The notes beneath the pieces were generated by a model, which did no database searches, was not told the origin of the DNA, and saw only the letters and a program-made list of their open reading frames with translations. The position numbers and the translations under genes are program-made. Below are positions 47,903 through 57,120 of a stretch of DNA of 64,000 bases, one piece after another. The stretch is taken from NCBI GenBank assembly GCA_964489425.1, contig CAZAYP010000025.1, forward strand, positions 1-64,000. Direction: 5' to 3'. This stretch comes from CAZAYP01 sp964489425 [NCBI: uncultured Verrucomicrobiota bacterium] (GTDB lineage Bacteria > Verrucomicrobiota > Kiritimatiellia > RZYC01). How positions within the stretch are numbered: the first letter of the stretch is position 1; the number at the start of each line of letters is the position of its first letter.

Positions 47903-48025
47903 ATATGTACGGTAATGGCCCGAATTCTTCCTGCACCCAACAGGTGAACGATGTTATTCTCAGCTTGTTCGCCCGTTCCTCTTTCTGCGGCAACGAGTTT
48001 CGCGTTATTCGCGTGTTTCGTAGTT
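47852..48025. repeat. 174-bp element bounded by 25-bp inverted repeats
   Basis: AACTACGAAACACGCGAATTACGCG at 47852-47876 recurs inverted at 48001-48025 with one mismatch. The interior has no ORF. It replaces the 3' end of the HTH gene. The pattern looks like a small non-autonomous insertion (MITE-like) unit or a genomic repeat. Confidence 0.8.
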
Positions 48026-48032
48026 AATTCGA

Positions 48033-48636
48033 ATGCTGAATTTAGGGTTATTGGCCGTTGACGCCGGGGTCATGGTCCGCCGCACTTTTTTCGAGCGCTG
48101 GGGCCGGATCCTGAAGGCCTTTGTCGGCGAGCAGGACTTTGATTTCGCCCAAACCTGCGCTGAACACCTGACCCAGGCCGAAGTGCGGATCGTCACGGCA
48201 TGGTTTGCGGCGGCGGCTTGCCCGCGGTTCTCTGCCTCAACTGAAGCCCGGAGCCAGGCCCAGACGTTCGAAGAGAGGCTGGCGGCGGCCACGGATGTTC
48301 CATTGCAGCTGGTCAAAGGCTGGAAGCGGTTTGCCGACGATTTCGACGGCTGGCGGGCCCTGCGCGGCGTGAAGGATGACGATGATCCTGAGGCAAAGCA
48401 GGCCGCGGACATCCCGCGCGAAGTCCGGCGGGAAACGCAGCGAGAGATGGGCCGGCGCAAGGCGGCATTCAAGCTGCCGCCGTTCTGGGACGATGTGGCC
48501 TACTTTGCCGGGCGATCACGAATGCAGGTAACCCGGGTGATGAAGAGCGTCTGCAAGAAGCTCAAGGCTTGGCCAGATTTGTGGTCAGAAATCACCGGAC
48601 AGCACCTGCCCGCAGCCACGCCCCCGGTGACGGGGC
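48033..48636 (+). pseudogene. Phage-like protein, 3' end lost at an IS boundary
   Basis: The frame runs from ATG 48033 (or 48072, MVRRTFFERWG) and reads about 200 residues of charged, helical sequence (VPLQLVKGWKRFADD, EVRRETQREMGRRKAA). After about 48636 the same frame continues to 49289, but only antisense to the transposase, so that part is not natural. I recognise no family; the island context suggests a phage-satellite packaging or structural protein (weak inference). Confidence 0.6.
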
Positions 48637-48639
48637 CGA

Positions 48640-49430
48640 TCCCCCACCCAAACGATCCGGCGCAGCCCAAAGCTTTCGCGAATCTTTTCCACCTGGTCGG
48701 GAACGGTCTTGGCATCCGCCGTATGGCCGGCATAGACGTCAATGGCCACCGGGCGGCCCTGCTCATCGGTAAGCAGGCCATAGACAATGGCGGCAAGTTT
48801 CTCGCCGTCCCGGTTGTGGCCGCGCCGCGCCAGCGGACCGACGCGGCCATAATAGGAACTGCTGGACACGTCATACAGCGCGCGGTGGCCTTCGGCCAGA
48901 TGCTTGGCGGCCAACTTGCGTTCGATGCGGGCTTTGCGCGCCAGCAACCAATCCATGGCCAGATACAATTCTTCCTGGCGCACGTCGGCCAGGCCCAACT
49001 CTTCCACCAGCGTACTGGCGGGCCCTTTCTGCTGCTCGGGCGCCACGTCCGGGTCATCGTTCCAAAAACGGCCCATGGCGGATTTGGAACAAGGATTGAT
49101 CAAGCGCTGGGCGATCAAGCCGAGCACGAGGTTGCGTTCCCGGCTGGCGGTGGCCGAGATCATGGTATCCAAGCCCAGCTTATGCATCATCCCGAGCACG
49201 GCGCGGACATGGCCATGGGGCGTGGACTGGGTGATCTGGAAAACCTCATCGATATCGACCAGCTTTTTGCCGGCCAGTGCGCGCCGTAACGTTTGGACCA
49301 GTTCCGCGGGCCAATGGGTGAGGTTGGCGTGGGTTTTCTTGATGGTTTTGGCGCCTTGGCGCATGCCGGAGCGCAGCAGGACGGCCGGGGGCGAGTTCCG
49401 ATTGGCTACCGTTTCAATATACATGGGCAT
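48640..49430 (-). pseudogene. Truncated IS1634-family transposase
   Basis: The readable part is 260-270 residues starting MPMYIETVANRNSPP. Matching blocks include ASRERNLVLGLIAQRLINP, then LYDVSSSSYYGRVGPLARRGHNRDG, a catalytic YGLLTDEQGRPVAIDVYAGHTAD and VEKIRESFGLRRIVWVGD. After VGD at about 48640 the usual next motif (RGMIT) is absent, so the C-terminal catalytic part is gone. The AT-rich patch at 49440-49520 is probably its original promoter. Inactive. Confidence 0.88.
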
Positions 49431-49695
49431 AATATTGACGAGATGATGGTTAATAGCAAGACATATTTTGTAATTATTATATATTTACATGGGAACATTA
49501 TTGAAAACAAAAATGATCGCTAATGGTCACTTCAAACAATGTTTACAGGGGGGTGCGACGATTCAGCCCGCTAAAATCGGATCAAACTCCAGTCTAAGGC
49601 CGTTCGGTCGACCCGCAGTGCGGCATCGTCCAAAATGGCCGCGCCTGCCGTCCTTAGGCGTGGATTTGGGACGCCGGATTTGCATTCAACGGCCG

Positions 49696-50574
49696 TCAGG
49701 CGGCCGGAATCTTTTCCAGGAAGCCGCGGACCAGGCGGCCGGCAACCCACGCGCGGTACTCGGCGGTGGAGCGGATATCGCTGATGGGTTTGACCGTGTT
49801 CTGGGTCATCTGTTCCGCGCGTGCCAGCGTCTCGGCGTTGAGCGGCCGACCCACGAGCCAGGCCTCGAGTTCCGGCAGGCGGATGGCCGTGGGCGCCACG
49901 CTGCCCACCGCGACCGCCGCCGTGCGGATATGGCCGTCCTGCACGGCGAAACGCGCGGCGGCCATCACCTTGGAAATGGCCTGCGCAGCGCGGGTGCCCA
50001 CCTTGTGGAAAAACTCGCACTGCCCGGCCGGCAGCACGGGCAGCTCGAAGCGCACGATCAACTCGCCGGGCTGGAGCGCGGTCTTGCGGTAGCCCAGGAA
50101 AAAGTCGGCCAGCGCCACGGCACGCTCGCCGGCCGGCCCGGCCAGCACCACGCGGCCGCCGGTGACCAGCAGCGCGGGCGGCAAATCGCCCGCAGGGCTG
50201 GCATTGGCCACGTTGCCCGCGATGGTCCCCCGGGCCTGGATCTGCGCGCCACCCACGGTGGCCGCCGCCGCCGCCAGGGCCGGCAGGTGACGAACGACCA
50301 GGTCGGCGCGGCGCAGCTCGGCATGGGTGACGGCCGCGCCGATGATCACGCGGCCCGCCGCCATGCGGACGCCCTGCAGTTCCGGTAGCTGCAGCACGCT
50401 CAACGCCTGCTCCGGCAGCGGGACGCCGGACTGCCACTGCGCCATCAGATCCGTGCCGCCAGCCAACACGCGGGGCGCCACCGCCACCCCGGACATCAGG
50501 CGGACCGCCTCGGCCAGGGTCCGCGGGAACAGGCCCTGCACGTCTTCCAACCGCGAAACTGTTTGGGTCGTCAT
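49696..50574 (-). CDS. Xanthine dehydrogenase-type FAD-binding subunit, orphan
   Basis: 292 residues, FAD-binding domain of the molybdenum hydroxylase family (CoxM/XdhB/CutM type). Motifs: VLAGGTDLMAQWQSGV and TVGGAQIQARGTIAGNVANA for FAD contact, and the C-terminal CO-dehydrogenase flavoprotein domain (TQNTVKPISDIRSTAEYRAWV). It normally works with a molybdopterin large subunit and a 2Fe-2S small subunit, but neither is in the window: rsmI diverges on one side and the island follows on the other. The operon may have been cut by the island. Confidence 0.9.
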   Translation of the reverse strand: MTTQTVSRLEDVQGLFPRTLAEAVRLMSGVAVAPRVLAGGTDLMAQWQSGVPLPEQALSVLQLPELQGVRMAAGRVIIGAAVTHAELRRADLVVRHLPALAAAAATVGGAQIQARGTIAGNVANASPAGDLPPALLVTGGRVVLAGPAGERAVALADFFLGYRKTALQPGELIVRFELPVLPAGQCEFFHKVGTRAAQAISKVMAAARFAVQDGHIRTAAVAVGSVAPTAIRLPELEAWLVGRPLNAETLARAEQMTQNTVKPISDIRSTAEYRAWVAGRLVRGFLEKIPAA

Positions 50575-50649
50575 AGGATCATCCCTAAGCTTGCTTATCA
50601 ACAGGGTCATACTACATCATCCGGGAAGCGCAACAAAAGGGGTTTTTTC

Positions 50650-51420
50650 ATGGAACAGACCACGCCCGAGATCGCGGGCCAGGACCCGGTCGTGCCGGCC
50701 GGGCTGTACATTGTCGGCACGCCGATCGGCAACCTGCGGGACATCACCCTGCGCGCCCTGGCCGTGCTGCGCCAGGCCGGAGTGATCCTGGCCGAGGACA
50801 CGCGCCACACGCGCCACCTGCTGGCGCATTACCGGATCAACACCCGCCTGGTAAGCTGCCACAAGTTCAACGAGGCGGCGCGCCGCGAAGCCATCCTGGC
50901 GCTGCTGGCCGAACGCCAGGTGGTGGCCCTGGTGACCGATTCGGGCATGCCGGGGATCTCGGACCCCGGCGCGCGCGTGGTGGCCGCGGCGCGCGCGGCG
51001 GAGTTCCCGGTGACGGTGGTTCCCGGGCCGTGCGCGGTCAGCGCCGCTTTGGCGCTCAGCGGCCTGGATGCGCATCGCCACTATTTCCTCGGGTTCCTGC
51101 CGCACAAGCCCGGGCCCCGGCGGCGCGCGCTGGAATCGGTCCGCGAAGTGGACGCCGTGGTGGTGCTGTTCGAATCGCCCTACCGCCTGCTCAAGCTGCT
51201 GGGCGAGATCCGGGACACGTTGGGCGAGCGGACGGTATTTGTGGCGCGGGAAATGACGAAGATGTATGAAGAAGGGGTGACCGGCACGCCATCCGCGCTC
51301 GAGGAATACTTCGGCCGGCGGTCCGTGAAGGGCGAGCTCGTCGTGGCCATTGCCCCAACCGCCAAGGGCAAGGCGGAAGATCCGGAGACCGATCCGGCAG
51401 AAACCGTGGCGGGAATTTAA
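50650..51420 (+). CDS. rsmI: 16S rRNA (cytidine(1402)-2'-O)-methyltransferase
   Basis: 256 residues of the tetrapyrrole-methylase fold. Conserved parts: GLYIVGTPIGNLRDITLRAL, ILAEDTRHTRHLL, ALVTDSGMPGISDPG (SAM site), VVPGPCAVSAALALSG and FLGFLP. It 2'-O-methylates C1402 in the decoding centre. The ATG at 50650 has AAGGGG at good spacing; the in-frame ATG at 50563 is not supported by homology. Confidence 0.96.
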   Translation: MEQTTPEIAGQDPVVPAGLYIVGTPIGNLRDITLRALAVLRQAGVILAEDTRHTRHLLAHYRINTRLVSCHKFNEAARREAILALLAERQVVALVTDSGMPGISDPGARVVAAARAAEFPVTVVPGPCAVSAALALSGLDAHRHYFLGFLPHKPGPRRRALESVREVDAVVVLFESPYRLLKLLGEIRDTLGERTVFVAREMTKMYEEGVTGTPSALEEYFGRRSVKGELVVAIAPTAKGKAEDPETDPAETVAGI

Positions 51421-51426
51421 AATGAA

Positions 51427-51452
51427 CCGGGCGGAGCATGAGCCCCGCCCGG
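51427..51452. terminator. Hairpin between convergent rsmI and mcp genes
   Basis: CCGGGCGG (51427-51434) pairs with CCGCCCGG (51445-51452). No T-run. Position between converging genes supports a two-way terminator. Confidence 0.45.
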
Positions 51453-51479
51453 CACCCATCGGCTGATTTCAGCCCCGTC

Positions 51480-53465
51480 TTAGAACCCCTTGAACTCTCC
51501 CTCGTCGAGGGGGATGACTTCCTCGGGCTTCACTTTGCCCTTGGCGGCTTCCGGCAGGGCCTTCTTGACGCCGGCGGCGGCCGGTCGCCTGGCGGCGGTC
51601 TTGGCCGCCATCGGGTGTTGCGCCGGCCGGCGCACCTGGCGGGAGGTGGACTGGCGCGCCGCGGCGGCGGAGGCGCCGCCCACGATCGTGACCAACTGGC
51701 CCACCACGCTGTTCAGCTCTTCGGCCTGGGCCGACAGCTCTTCGGACGCGCTGGCCGATTCCTCGGCGTTGGCGGCGTTGGTCTGGGTGACCTTGTCCAT
51801 CTCGGCCACGGCGGTGTTGATCTGGTCGATGCCCTGCGCCTGCTCCTTGGACGCGGCGGCGATCTCTTCCACCAGCGTGGCCACGCTGGCGGCGCTGGTC
51901 TGGATCGAGACGAAGTTTTTGCCCAGGTCGGCGGCCACGGCCACGCCGTCGTTGGCGTAGTTCTGGGCCCCCTCGATCAGGTCGGAGGTGTTCTTGGCGG
52001 CCTCGGCGCTGCGTCGGGCGAGGTTGCGGACTTCCTCGGCCACCACGGCAAAGCCCTTGCCGGCTTCGCCGGCGCGGGCGGCTTCGACCGCGGCGTTCAG
52101 GGCCAGCAGGTTGGTCTGGAAGGCAATCTCGTCGATGGTCTTGATGATCTTGGCGGTGTCGTTGGACGCGGTCTTGATTTTCTCGATGGCCGCGTTCATG
52201 CGGGTGACGGCTTCGCCGCCCTGGGAGACCGTGGCCTTGGACTCGTTCATGAGTCCATTGGCCTTGGTGGCGTTATCGGCGTTCTGGCGGGTCATGGAGG
52301 TCATCTCCTCGAGTGACGCCGAGGTCTCTTCCAAGCTGGACGCCTGTTCGCTGGCGCCCTGGGCCAGGGACTGGCTGGCCTCGGACACCTGGCCGGAAGC
52401 AGCGCCGACCTGCTCGCCGGCGCGGTTCAACGCATCGATCACGCGATTGACCGGCTTGGTGATGCTGATGGTGATGAAGTAAGCCAGGGCAATGCCGATG
52501 ATCAGCGCGCCAATCAGGCCGATGATCATGATCGTCGAGGCCAGGGACAGGGCGCTGGCCGCGCGTTCCGCGCCGCCCTGGACGCTGTCCATGCCCAGCT
52601 TGGCTGTGGCTTGCGCCTGTTTGAGCACATCTTCGGCCACAACGCCGCGGCGCTTGGCCGTGTCCTGCAACGTCAACCAGGATGCCAGGAAATCTTCCAT
52701 GGCTTTTTTATATGTGTGGCCCGCGGCGCGGCATTCCTCGATCTGGCGCAGGTTCACGTCCTGCTTGGTGATGGCTTTCAGTGCATCCAGGGTTTTGTCG
52801 ATTTCTGCAAAATGAGCGATGCCATCTTCCATGATCTTGGGACTGCGCTGGGCCTGGGACATCCAGTTGGCCAGGCGCACGGCATTGCCGAAGTCCACGA
52901 TCTCGTTGGCCAGCTTCATCTTGAGGACGCGGTCTTCCACCTGGTCGGCCTCGATGGCGCCGGAAGCCAGGTGCTCCTTCAGCTTGTCGTCCTGGCTTTT
53001 GAGGTAAACTGCGCAAAGGTCCATGTACTGCTTGGCTGCGGTACCCATGGTCTCGCGGAACCCGTTCAGCTTGTGGACCAGGGCTTCGGTCTGCTTGAGC
53101 AGTTCCACATAGTTATCCACTTCTTCCTGAGCCTTGCCGGCCGCGTCGCGCAGGGCGGTGATGCTATGCTTGGCGGCCAGGTCCTGGGCGTCCTTGAGGT
53201 ACTTGTTCACCTCGTCCAAGTGCGCGCGGCCGCGCTCGAGATAGGCGGTCTCTTCCGAGAGGCCGTACCCGCGGATCTCGTACATGGTCAGCAGGGACTG
53301 GCGCTCGACGTTGTTGGCCACGCCCACGGCTGGCACGGACTCCTCGCGCATGGTCATGGCGACGGTTTGCACGCGTTTCATGTTCCAGATGGCCATGCCG
53401 CCCAGCAGCATGGCGATGACGATCAGCGCCGTGAATCCCAATGCGATCTTGGCTCCCAGCTTCAT
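51480..53465 (-). CDS. Methyl-accepting chemotaxis protein with large sensor domain
   Basis: 661 residues. TM1 at about 7-28, a long helical periplasmic sensor (about 30-310) with predicted HBM-like bimodular helices, TM2 at about 318-342 (STIMIIGLIGALIIGIALAYF), then a short HAMP region and a signalling coiled coil with hairpin tip [17 protein letters not shown] and EEVRNLARRSAEAAKNT. The C-terminus has a Lys/Pro-rich tail and ends GEFKGF, which is unlike the CheR/CheB tether NWETF. It follows cheW (60 nt gap) on the minus strand. A small hairpin with A-run (53488-53505) lies in the gap. Confidence 0.95.
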   Translation of the reverse strand: MKLGAKIALGFTALIVIAMLLGGMAIWNMKRVQTVAMTMREESVPAVGVANNVERQSLLTMYEIRGYGLSEETAYLERGRAHLDEVNKYLKDAQDLAAKHSITALRDAAGKAQEEVDNYVELLKQTEALVHKLNGFRETMGTAAKQYMDLCAVYLKSQDDKLKEHLASGAIEADQVEDRVLKMKLANEIVDFGNAVRLANWMSQAQRSPKIMEDGIAHFAEIDKTLDALKAITKQDVNLRQIEECRAAGHTYKKAMEDFLASWLTLQDTAKRRGVVAEDVLKQAQATAKLGMDSVQGGAERAASALSLASTIMIIGLIGALIIGIALAYFITISITKPVNRVIDALNRAGEQVGAASGQVSEASQSLAQGASEQASSLEETSASLEEMTSMTRQNADNATKANGLMNESKATVSQGGEAVTRMNAAIEKIKTASNDTAKIIKTIDEIAFQTNLLALNAAVEAARAGEAGKGFAVVAEEVRNLARRSAEAAKNTSDLIEGAQNYANDGVAVAADLGKNFVSIQTSAASVATLVEEIAAASKEQAQGIDQINTAVAEMDKVTQTNAANAEESASASEELSAQAEELNSVVGQLVTIVGGASAAAARQSTSRQVRRPAQHPMAAKTAARRPAAAGVKKALPEAAKGKVKPEEVIPLDEGEFKGF

Positions 53466-53525
53466 ACCTTGTCTCCTTATTTTTTTACAACCCGGTCGCG
53501 GGTTGGACTTCTGCCTGTGCTTAAC

Positions 53526-54035
53526 TTATTTATTGGACACTTTTTCCACGGCGGACAATTCGCCGGACGACAGCACCTTGTCCACGTCCAGCAGCATGAC
53601 CACGCGCTTGTTGACCTTGCCCATGCCGAGAATGAACTCCGTGTCCAGCGCCGCGCCGAACTCCGGCGGCGGCTCAATCTGCTCGGCGTTGATGTCGAGC
53701 ACTTCGGACACCTCGTCCACGGTGATGCCCATGGTGACGGTGGCCTCGGCGCGCTTGACCTGCACGACGATGATGCAGGTTTTTTCCGTGGCAGCCACGG
53801 CGGGCATGACGAACTTCAGGCGCAGGTCCACCACGGGGATGACCTTGCCGCGCAGGTTGATCACCCCGCGCACAAAGGACGGCGTGCGCGGCACCACGGT
53901 GATATCCATCATCTTGATGATTTCCTGGACCTTGAGGATTTCAAGGCCGTATTCCTCGTCTACGAGACAGAACGTCAGGTACTTGCCGGCCTTGGCGGCG
54001 GCGACTCTCGCGGTACTGGTCTCAGCGGTGCTCAT
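53526..54035 (-). CDS. cheW: CheW chemotaxis coupling protein
   Basis: 169 residues. CheW fold throughout: KYLTFCLVDEEYGLEILKVQEI, IKMMDITVVPRTPSFVRGVINLRG (signature) and GKVIPVVDLRLKF. It links receptors to CheA. It is upstream of the MCP gene in the same direction, so the two are probably expressed together. No CheA, CheR or CheB is in the window. Confidence 0.95.
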   Translation of the reverse strand: MSTAETSTARVAAAKAGKYLTFCLVDEEYGLEILKVQEIIKMMDITVVPRTPSFVRGVINLRGKVIPVVDLRLKFVMPAVAATEKTCIIVVQVKRAEATVTMGITVDEVSEVLDINAEQIEPPPEFGAALDTEFILGMGKVNKRVVMLLDVDKVLSSGELSAVEKVSNK

Positions 54036-54186
54036 GAGGCCTCCTTCTTTTCCTCGCAGATGTTAATAGTTTTACAGCTCCCGTCAACCACATAGTGGGC
54101 TGAGCGGAAAAAAACGGGGCGTGGTTTGGCGCTTGCGGGGGGATGCCCGGCGGGGTAATAATTGCTCCAGTTACGCAAGGAGAACT

Positions 54187-55167
54187 ATGCACATATCCTA
54201 TTTGCAGCCGGTGGCGCGGGCGTGGGACGGAATGGTCCAGACCCTGTTCAAGCCGTTTTCCATGGGCACCTGGTTTGTCCTGGGGTTCAGCGCCTGGCTC
54301 GCGGCCATTGGCGAAGGCGGCGGTTTTAATTTCAACATGCCCTCTTTTGACGAAGGCGATTGGGGCAAGGGCGAGGGGCAAGTGGTTCTGGCGGGCATCG
54401 CGGACTTTGTCCGGGATCACATCGTGCTGGTGGTCGTGCTGGCGCTGGTGGTGGTCATGGTGGGCCTGGCGCTGGGGCTGCTGTTCATGTGGCTGCGGGC
54501 GCGGGGCGGGTTCATGTTCATGGACAACCTGGCGCGCGGCCGGGCGGAGGTGAACCGGCCATGGAAGGAGTATGCCGGGGAGGGCAATTCGGCGTTCCTG
54601 TGGCAGTTGGTGTTTGCGCTGGTCACGGGCGGGGTTTTCCTTGTGGTCGCGGTGATCGCCGGCCTGGTGTGCCTGCCCAGTTACTGGGCGGACACGATGC
54701 TGACCGGGTCCATCATTGGCCTGGTCCTGGTGGGGTTGCTGGCGCTGGCGTTGGCGCTGGCGGCCGGGTTCATCGGCATGTACATGAACCAGTTCGTGGC
54801 GCCGATCATGTACCTGCGGCGGTGCCGGGCCATGGCGGCGTGGCGGGAGTTCCTGGTGCTGATGCGGGCGCACCCGGCGCGGTTTGTCGGCTACGGTTTT
54901 TTTTACGTGGCGCTGTATGCCGCGGTGATTCTGGCCTTCATCCTGGCGCTGGTGTTCACCTGCTGCTTCTGCTGCCTGGGGCTGCTGCTGTTCCTCCCGT
55001 ACCTGAACACGGTCATCATCCTGCCCATCCCGGTGTTTCTGCGGCTTTATGGCCTGAACTTCCTGGCCCAGTTCGGGGCGGAATACGACGTCTTTCATGC
55101 GCCGGCGCCATCCGGTTCGGCCGGGGACCTGCCGCCGGCGGCGGCGGTTGAGGTGCCGGTCACCTGA
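54187..55167 (+). CDS. Polytopic membrane protein of unknown function
   Basis: 326 residues with about six membrane helices; the ATG at 54187 follows AAGGAG. The N-terminus is MHISYLQPVARAWDGMV and a conserved-looking MYMNQFVAPIMYLRRC lies near 200. It resembles the broad DUF4013/glycerophosphoryl-diester-associated membrane-domain type found in many bacteria and archaea by pattern only. It precedes the glycosyltransferase run by 34 nt and may be part of the same transcript. Confidence 0.75.
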   Translation: MHISYLQPVARAWDGMVQTLFKPFSMGTWFVLGFSAWLAAIGEGGGFNFNMPSFDEGDWGKGEGQVVLAGIADFVRDHIVLVVVLALVVVMVGLALGLLFMWLRARGGFMFMDNLARGRAEVNRPWKEYAGEGNSAFLWQLVFALVTGGVFLVVAVIAGLVCLPSYWADTMLTGSIIGLVLVGLLALALALAAGFIGMYMNQFVAPIMYLRRCRAMAAWREFLVLMRAHPARFVGYGFFYVALYAAVILAFILALVFTCCFCCLGLLLFLPYLNTVIILPIPVFLRLYGLNFLAQFGAEYDVFHAPAPSGSAGDLPPAAAVEVPVT

Positions 55168-55201
55168 ACGGCGGCCGACCGGGGCGGGCGCCCATATCCC
55201 C

Positions 55202-56143
55202 ATGTTATCGGTCATCCTTTGCACCCATAACCCGGACCGCGCCGTGCTGGCGCGGGTGCTGGACGCCCTGCGCCGACAGACGCTGCCGCCGGCGGCGTGG
55301 GAGTTCATCCTCGTGGACAACCACAGCGATCCGCCGCCGGCCGCGGGCGTGGAACTGCGCGCGCACGCCGCCGCGCGCCGGGTGCATGAGCCGCGCCTGG
55401 GCCTGACCGCGGCCCGCCTGGGCGGCCTGGCCGCCGGCCGCGGCGACCTGCTGGTGTTTGTGGATGACGACAACCTGCTGGCCGAAGACTACCTTGCGCA
55501 GGCCGCAGACATCATGGACCGCCACCCGTTTCTTGGCACGCTGGGCGGCGTGGGGTCGGGCGAGTTCGGCGCGCCGCTCGAACCCTGGCTGCGCGAGTTC
55601 GTGACGATCCTGGGGGTGCACGCCGGCGTGCCGGACAAGCAACTGGAACTGCAGTACGCCTGCTCGCGCCAGCCCGGACCCTGCGTGCCGATCGGCGCGG
55701 GCCTGGTGGTGCGCCGGGCGCTGGCGGAAGCGTATCGGGAGCAACTGGAGCGCGACCCGGTCCGGCGCGCGCTGGACCGGACCGGCGGCGGGTCGCTGCT
55801 GGGCGCGGGCGACACGGACCTGGTCTACACGGGCATCAACCTGGGCTGGGCCTGCGGCCTTTCGAACCGCCTGCGGTTCACGCACGTCATCCCGGCCTGG
55901 CGCATGGAAAAGCGCTATGTACTGCGCCTCCTGTACGCCAGCAACTACGGCGTGGGCCGCCTGCTGCTGCTGCACGGCTGGCGCCAGGTCCAGCCGGATC
56001 CCGCGCCGGCGTGGCGTCGCGGCCTGCGAGCGCTGCGCGCGCGCCTGCTCCCCCCCACCCTGGAGCAGGCCTGCTGGCTGGCCCAGGCCCAGGGGTATCA
56101 GGACGCGCTCGCCGGCCGGGCCTTTGACCCGAGGTACGCGTGA
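55202..56143 (+). CDS. Family 2 glycosyltransferase
   Basis: 313 residues. GT-A fold with MLSVILCTHNPDRAVLARVL at the start, a DNHSD loop, and FVDDDNLLAEDYL as the DXD metal and sugar-nucleotide site. The C-terminus is extended (WRMEKRYVLRLLYASNYG). The donor and acceptor are not known. The next gene's GTG overlaps this stop by 4 nt, so they are coupled. First enzyme of the GT2-radical SAM-GT9-GT4 run. Confidence 0.9.
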   Translation: MLSVILCTHNPDRAVLARVLDALRRQTLPPAAWEFILVDNHSDPPPAAGVELRAHAAARRVHEPRLGLTAARLGGLAAGRGDLLVFVDDDNLLAEDYLAQAADIMDRHPFLGTLGGVGSGEFGAPLEPWLREFVTILGVHAGVPDKQLELQYACSRQPGPCVPIGAGLVVRRALAEAYREQLERDPVRRALDRTGGGSLLGAGDTDLVYTGINLGWACGLSNRLRFTHVIPAWRMEKRYVLRLLYASNYGVGRLLLLHGWRQVQPDPAPAWRRGLRALRARLLPPTLEQACWLAQAQGYQDALAGRAFDPRYA

Positions 56144-57099
56144 ACGCCAACGCCGGCCCGCCGGCCTGTCCCTACGACGCCTGGCTGCACTGGTATGTGT
56201 CGGAGCGCTGTTACCTGGACTGCGAGTACTGCTGCCGGGGCCGGGACGGCGCGCTCCAGAAGGAACCGGTCCACGCGATCCGCATCCCGGAACTGATCCA
56301 AGCGCTGGACCGGACCGGCAAGGTGTTCCGCATCTCGTTCACCGGCGGCGGCGAGCCGTTCCTGGTGCCCAACCTGCTGGACGCCTGCCGCGAGATCACC
56401 CGGAAGCATTATGTCAGCTTCAACACCAGCCTGGTGGCCCAGTTGGTGCGGCCGTTCCTTGAGGCGATTGACCCGGCCCGGGTGGTGATCATCCACGCCT
56501 CCTGCCATATCAAGGCCATGGAACGCCGCCAACTGCTGGACCGGTTCTTCGAGAATTATCACCTGGCCGAGCAGCGCGGCATCCCCATTTACGCCGAGGA
56601 AATTGGCTACCCGCCGCTGCTGGCGGAAGCGGACAAGTACGTGGACCTGTTCCGCCAACACGGCATTCCGCTGCGTTTCGACGCCTTCCTGGGCACGTAC
56701 CAGGGCCAACGGTACCCGGCGGCCTACACCCCGGAGGAAATGAAGCTTATCAAGGTGGATCCGAAAAAGGCGGATCGGTTTTATATCACGAAGAAGAAAG
56801 GCCGGCACTTCTGCAACGCCGGCTACAACGTGGCCGTGGTCCAGCCCAACGGCGACATCCGGCCCTGCGATCACGTCAAGCTGGACCTGGGCAACATCTA
56901 CGGCGACATCCGGCTCCGGTCGCACTTGACCATTTGCCCGGTGGCGGAGTGCACGTGCCCGCTGTTTCAGTACGATGCCGGGCTGTATGCCCGCGCCCTG
57001 CAGGAGCAACGCGGCTACATGTGGCGCAAGCGGCTGCTGTATTTCCCGTTCCGGCGCTTGTACGAGCTGGCCTACCGGGTCACCGGTCGCTATGCCTGA
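56140..57099 (+). CDS. Radical SAM protein within a glycan operon
   Basis: 319 residues from GTG 56140. Radical SAM cluster C24xxxC28xxC31 (SERCYLDCEYC), the FTGGGEPF motif and a C-terminal cysteine-rich region (FCNAGYNV, DIRPCDHV, ICPVAECTCPLF) that fits a SPASM-type auxiliary cluster. SPASM enzymes modify peptides, but some act on sugars or lipids; the neighbours are glycosyltransferases, so a modified glycan or glycolipid is possible. It overlaps the GT2 gene by 4 nt and lies 21 nt before the GT9 gene. Confidence 0.88.
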   Translation: MNANAGPPACPYDAWLHWYVSERCYLDCEYCCRGRDGALQKEPVHAIRIPELIQALDRTGKVFRISFTGGGEPFLVPNLLDACREITRKHYVSFNTSLVAQLVRPFLEAIDPARVVIIHASCHIKAMERRQLLDRFFENYHLAEQRGIPIYAEEIGYPPLLAEADKYVDLFRQHGIPLRFDAFLGTYQGQRYPAAYTPEEMKLIKVDPKKADRFYITKKKGRHFCNAGYNVAVVQPNGDIRPCDHVKLDLGNIYGDIRLRSHLTICPVAECTCPLFQYDAGLYARALQEQRGYMWRKRLLYFPFRRLYELAYRVTGRYA

Positions 57100-57120
57100 A
57101 GGCCCACCGCGAGATCACCC

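Noticed and set aside
49571-49660. Minus-strand peptide tail resembling a transposase end
   Set aside because: Only about 25 residues in a frame with no other matching part; too little to call an IS remnant.
40540-49700. A second copy of the tRNA-Thr 3' end that would mark an att site
   Set aside because: I searched the island by eye for the T-arm and acceptor sequence and found none.
53488-53505. Hairpin between cheW and the MCP gene as a terminator
   Set aside because: In the direction of transcription it is followed by an A-run, not a T-run, so it should not end the transcript; it may affect mRNA stability.
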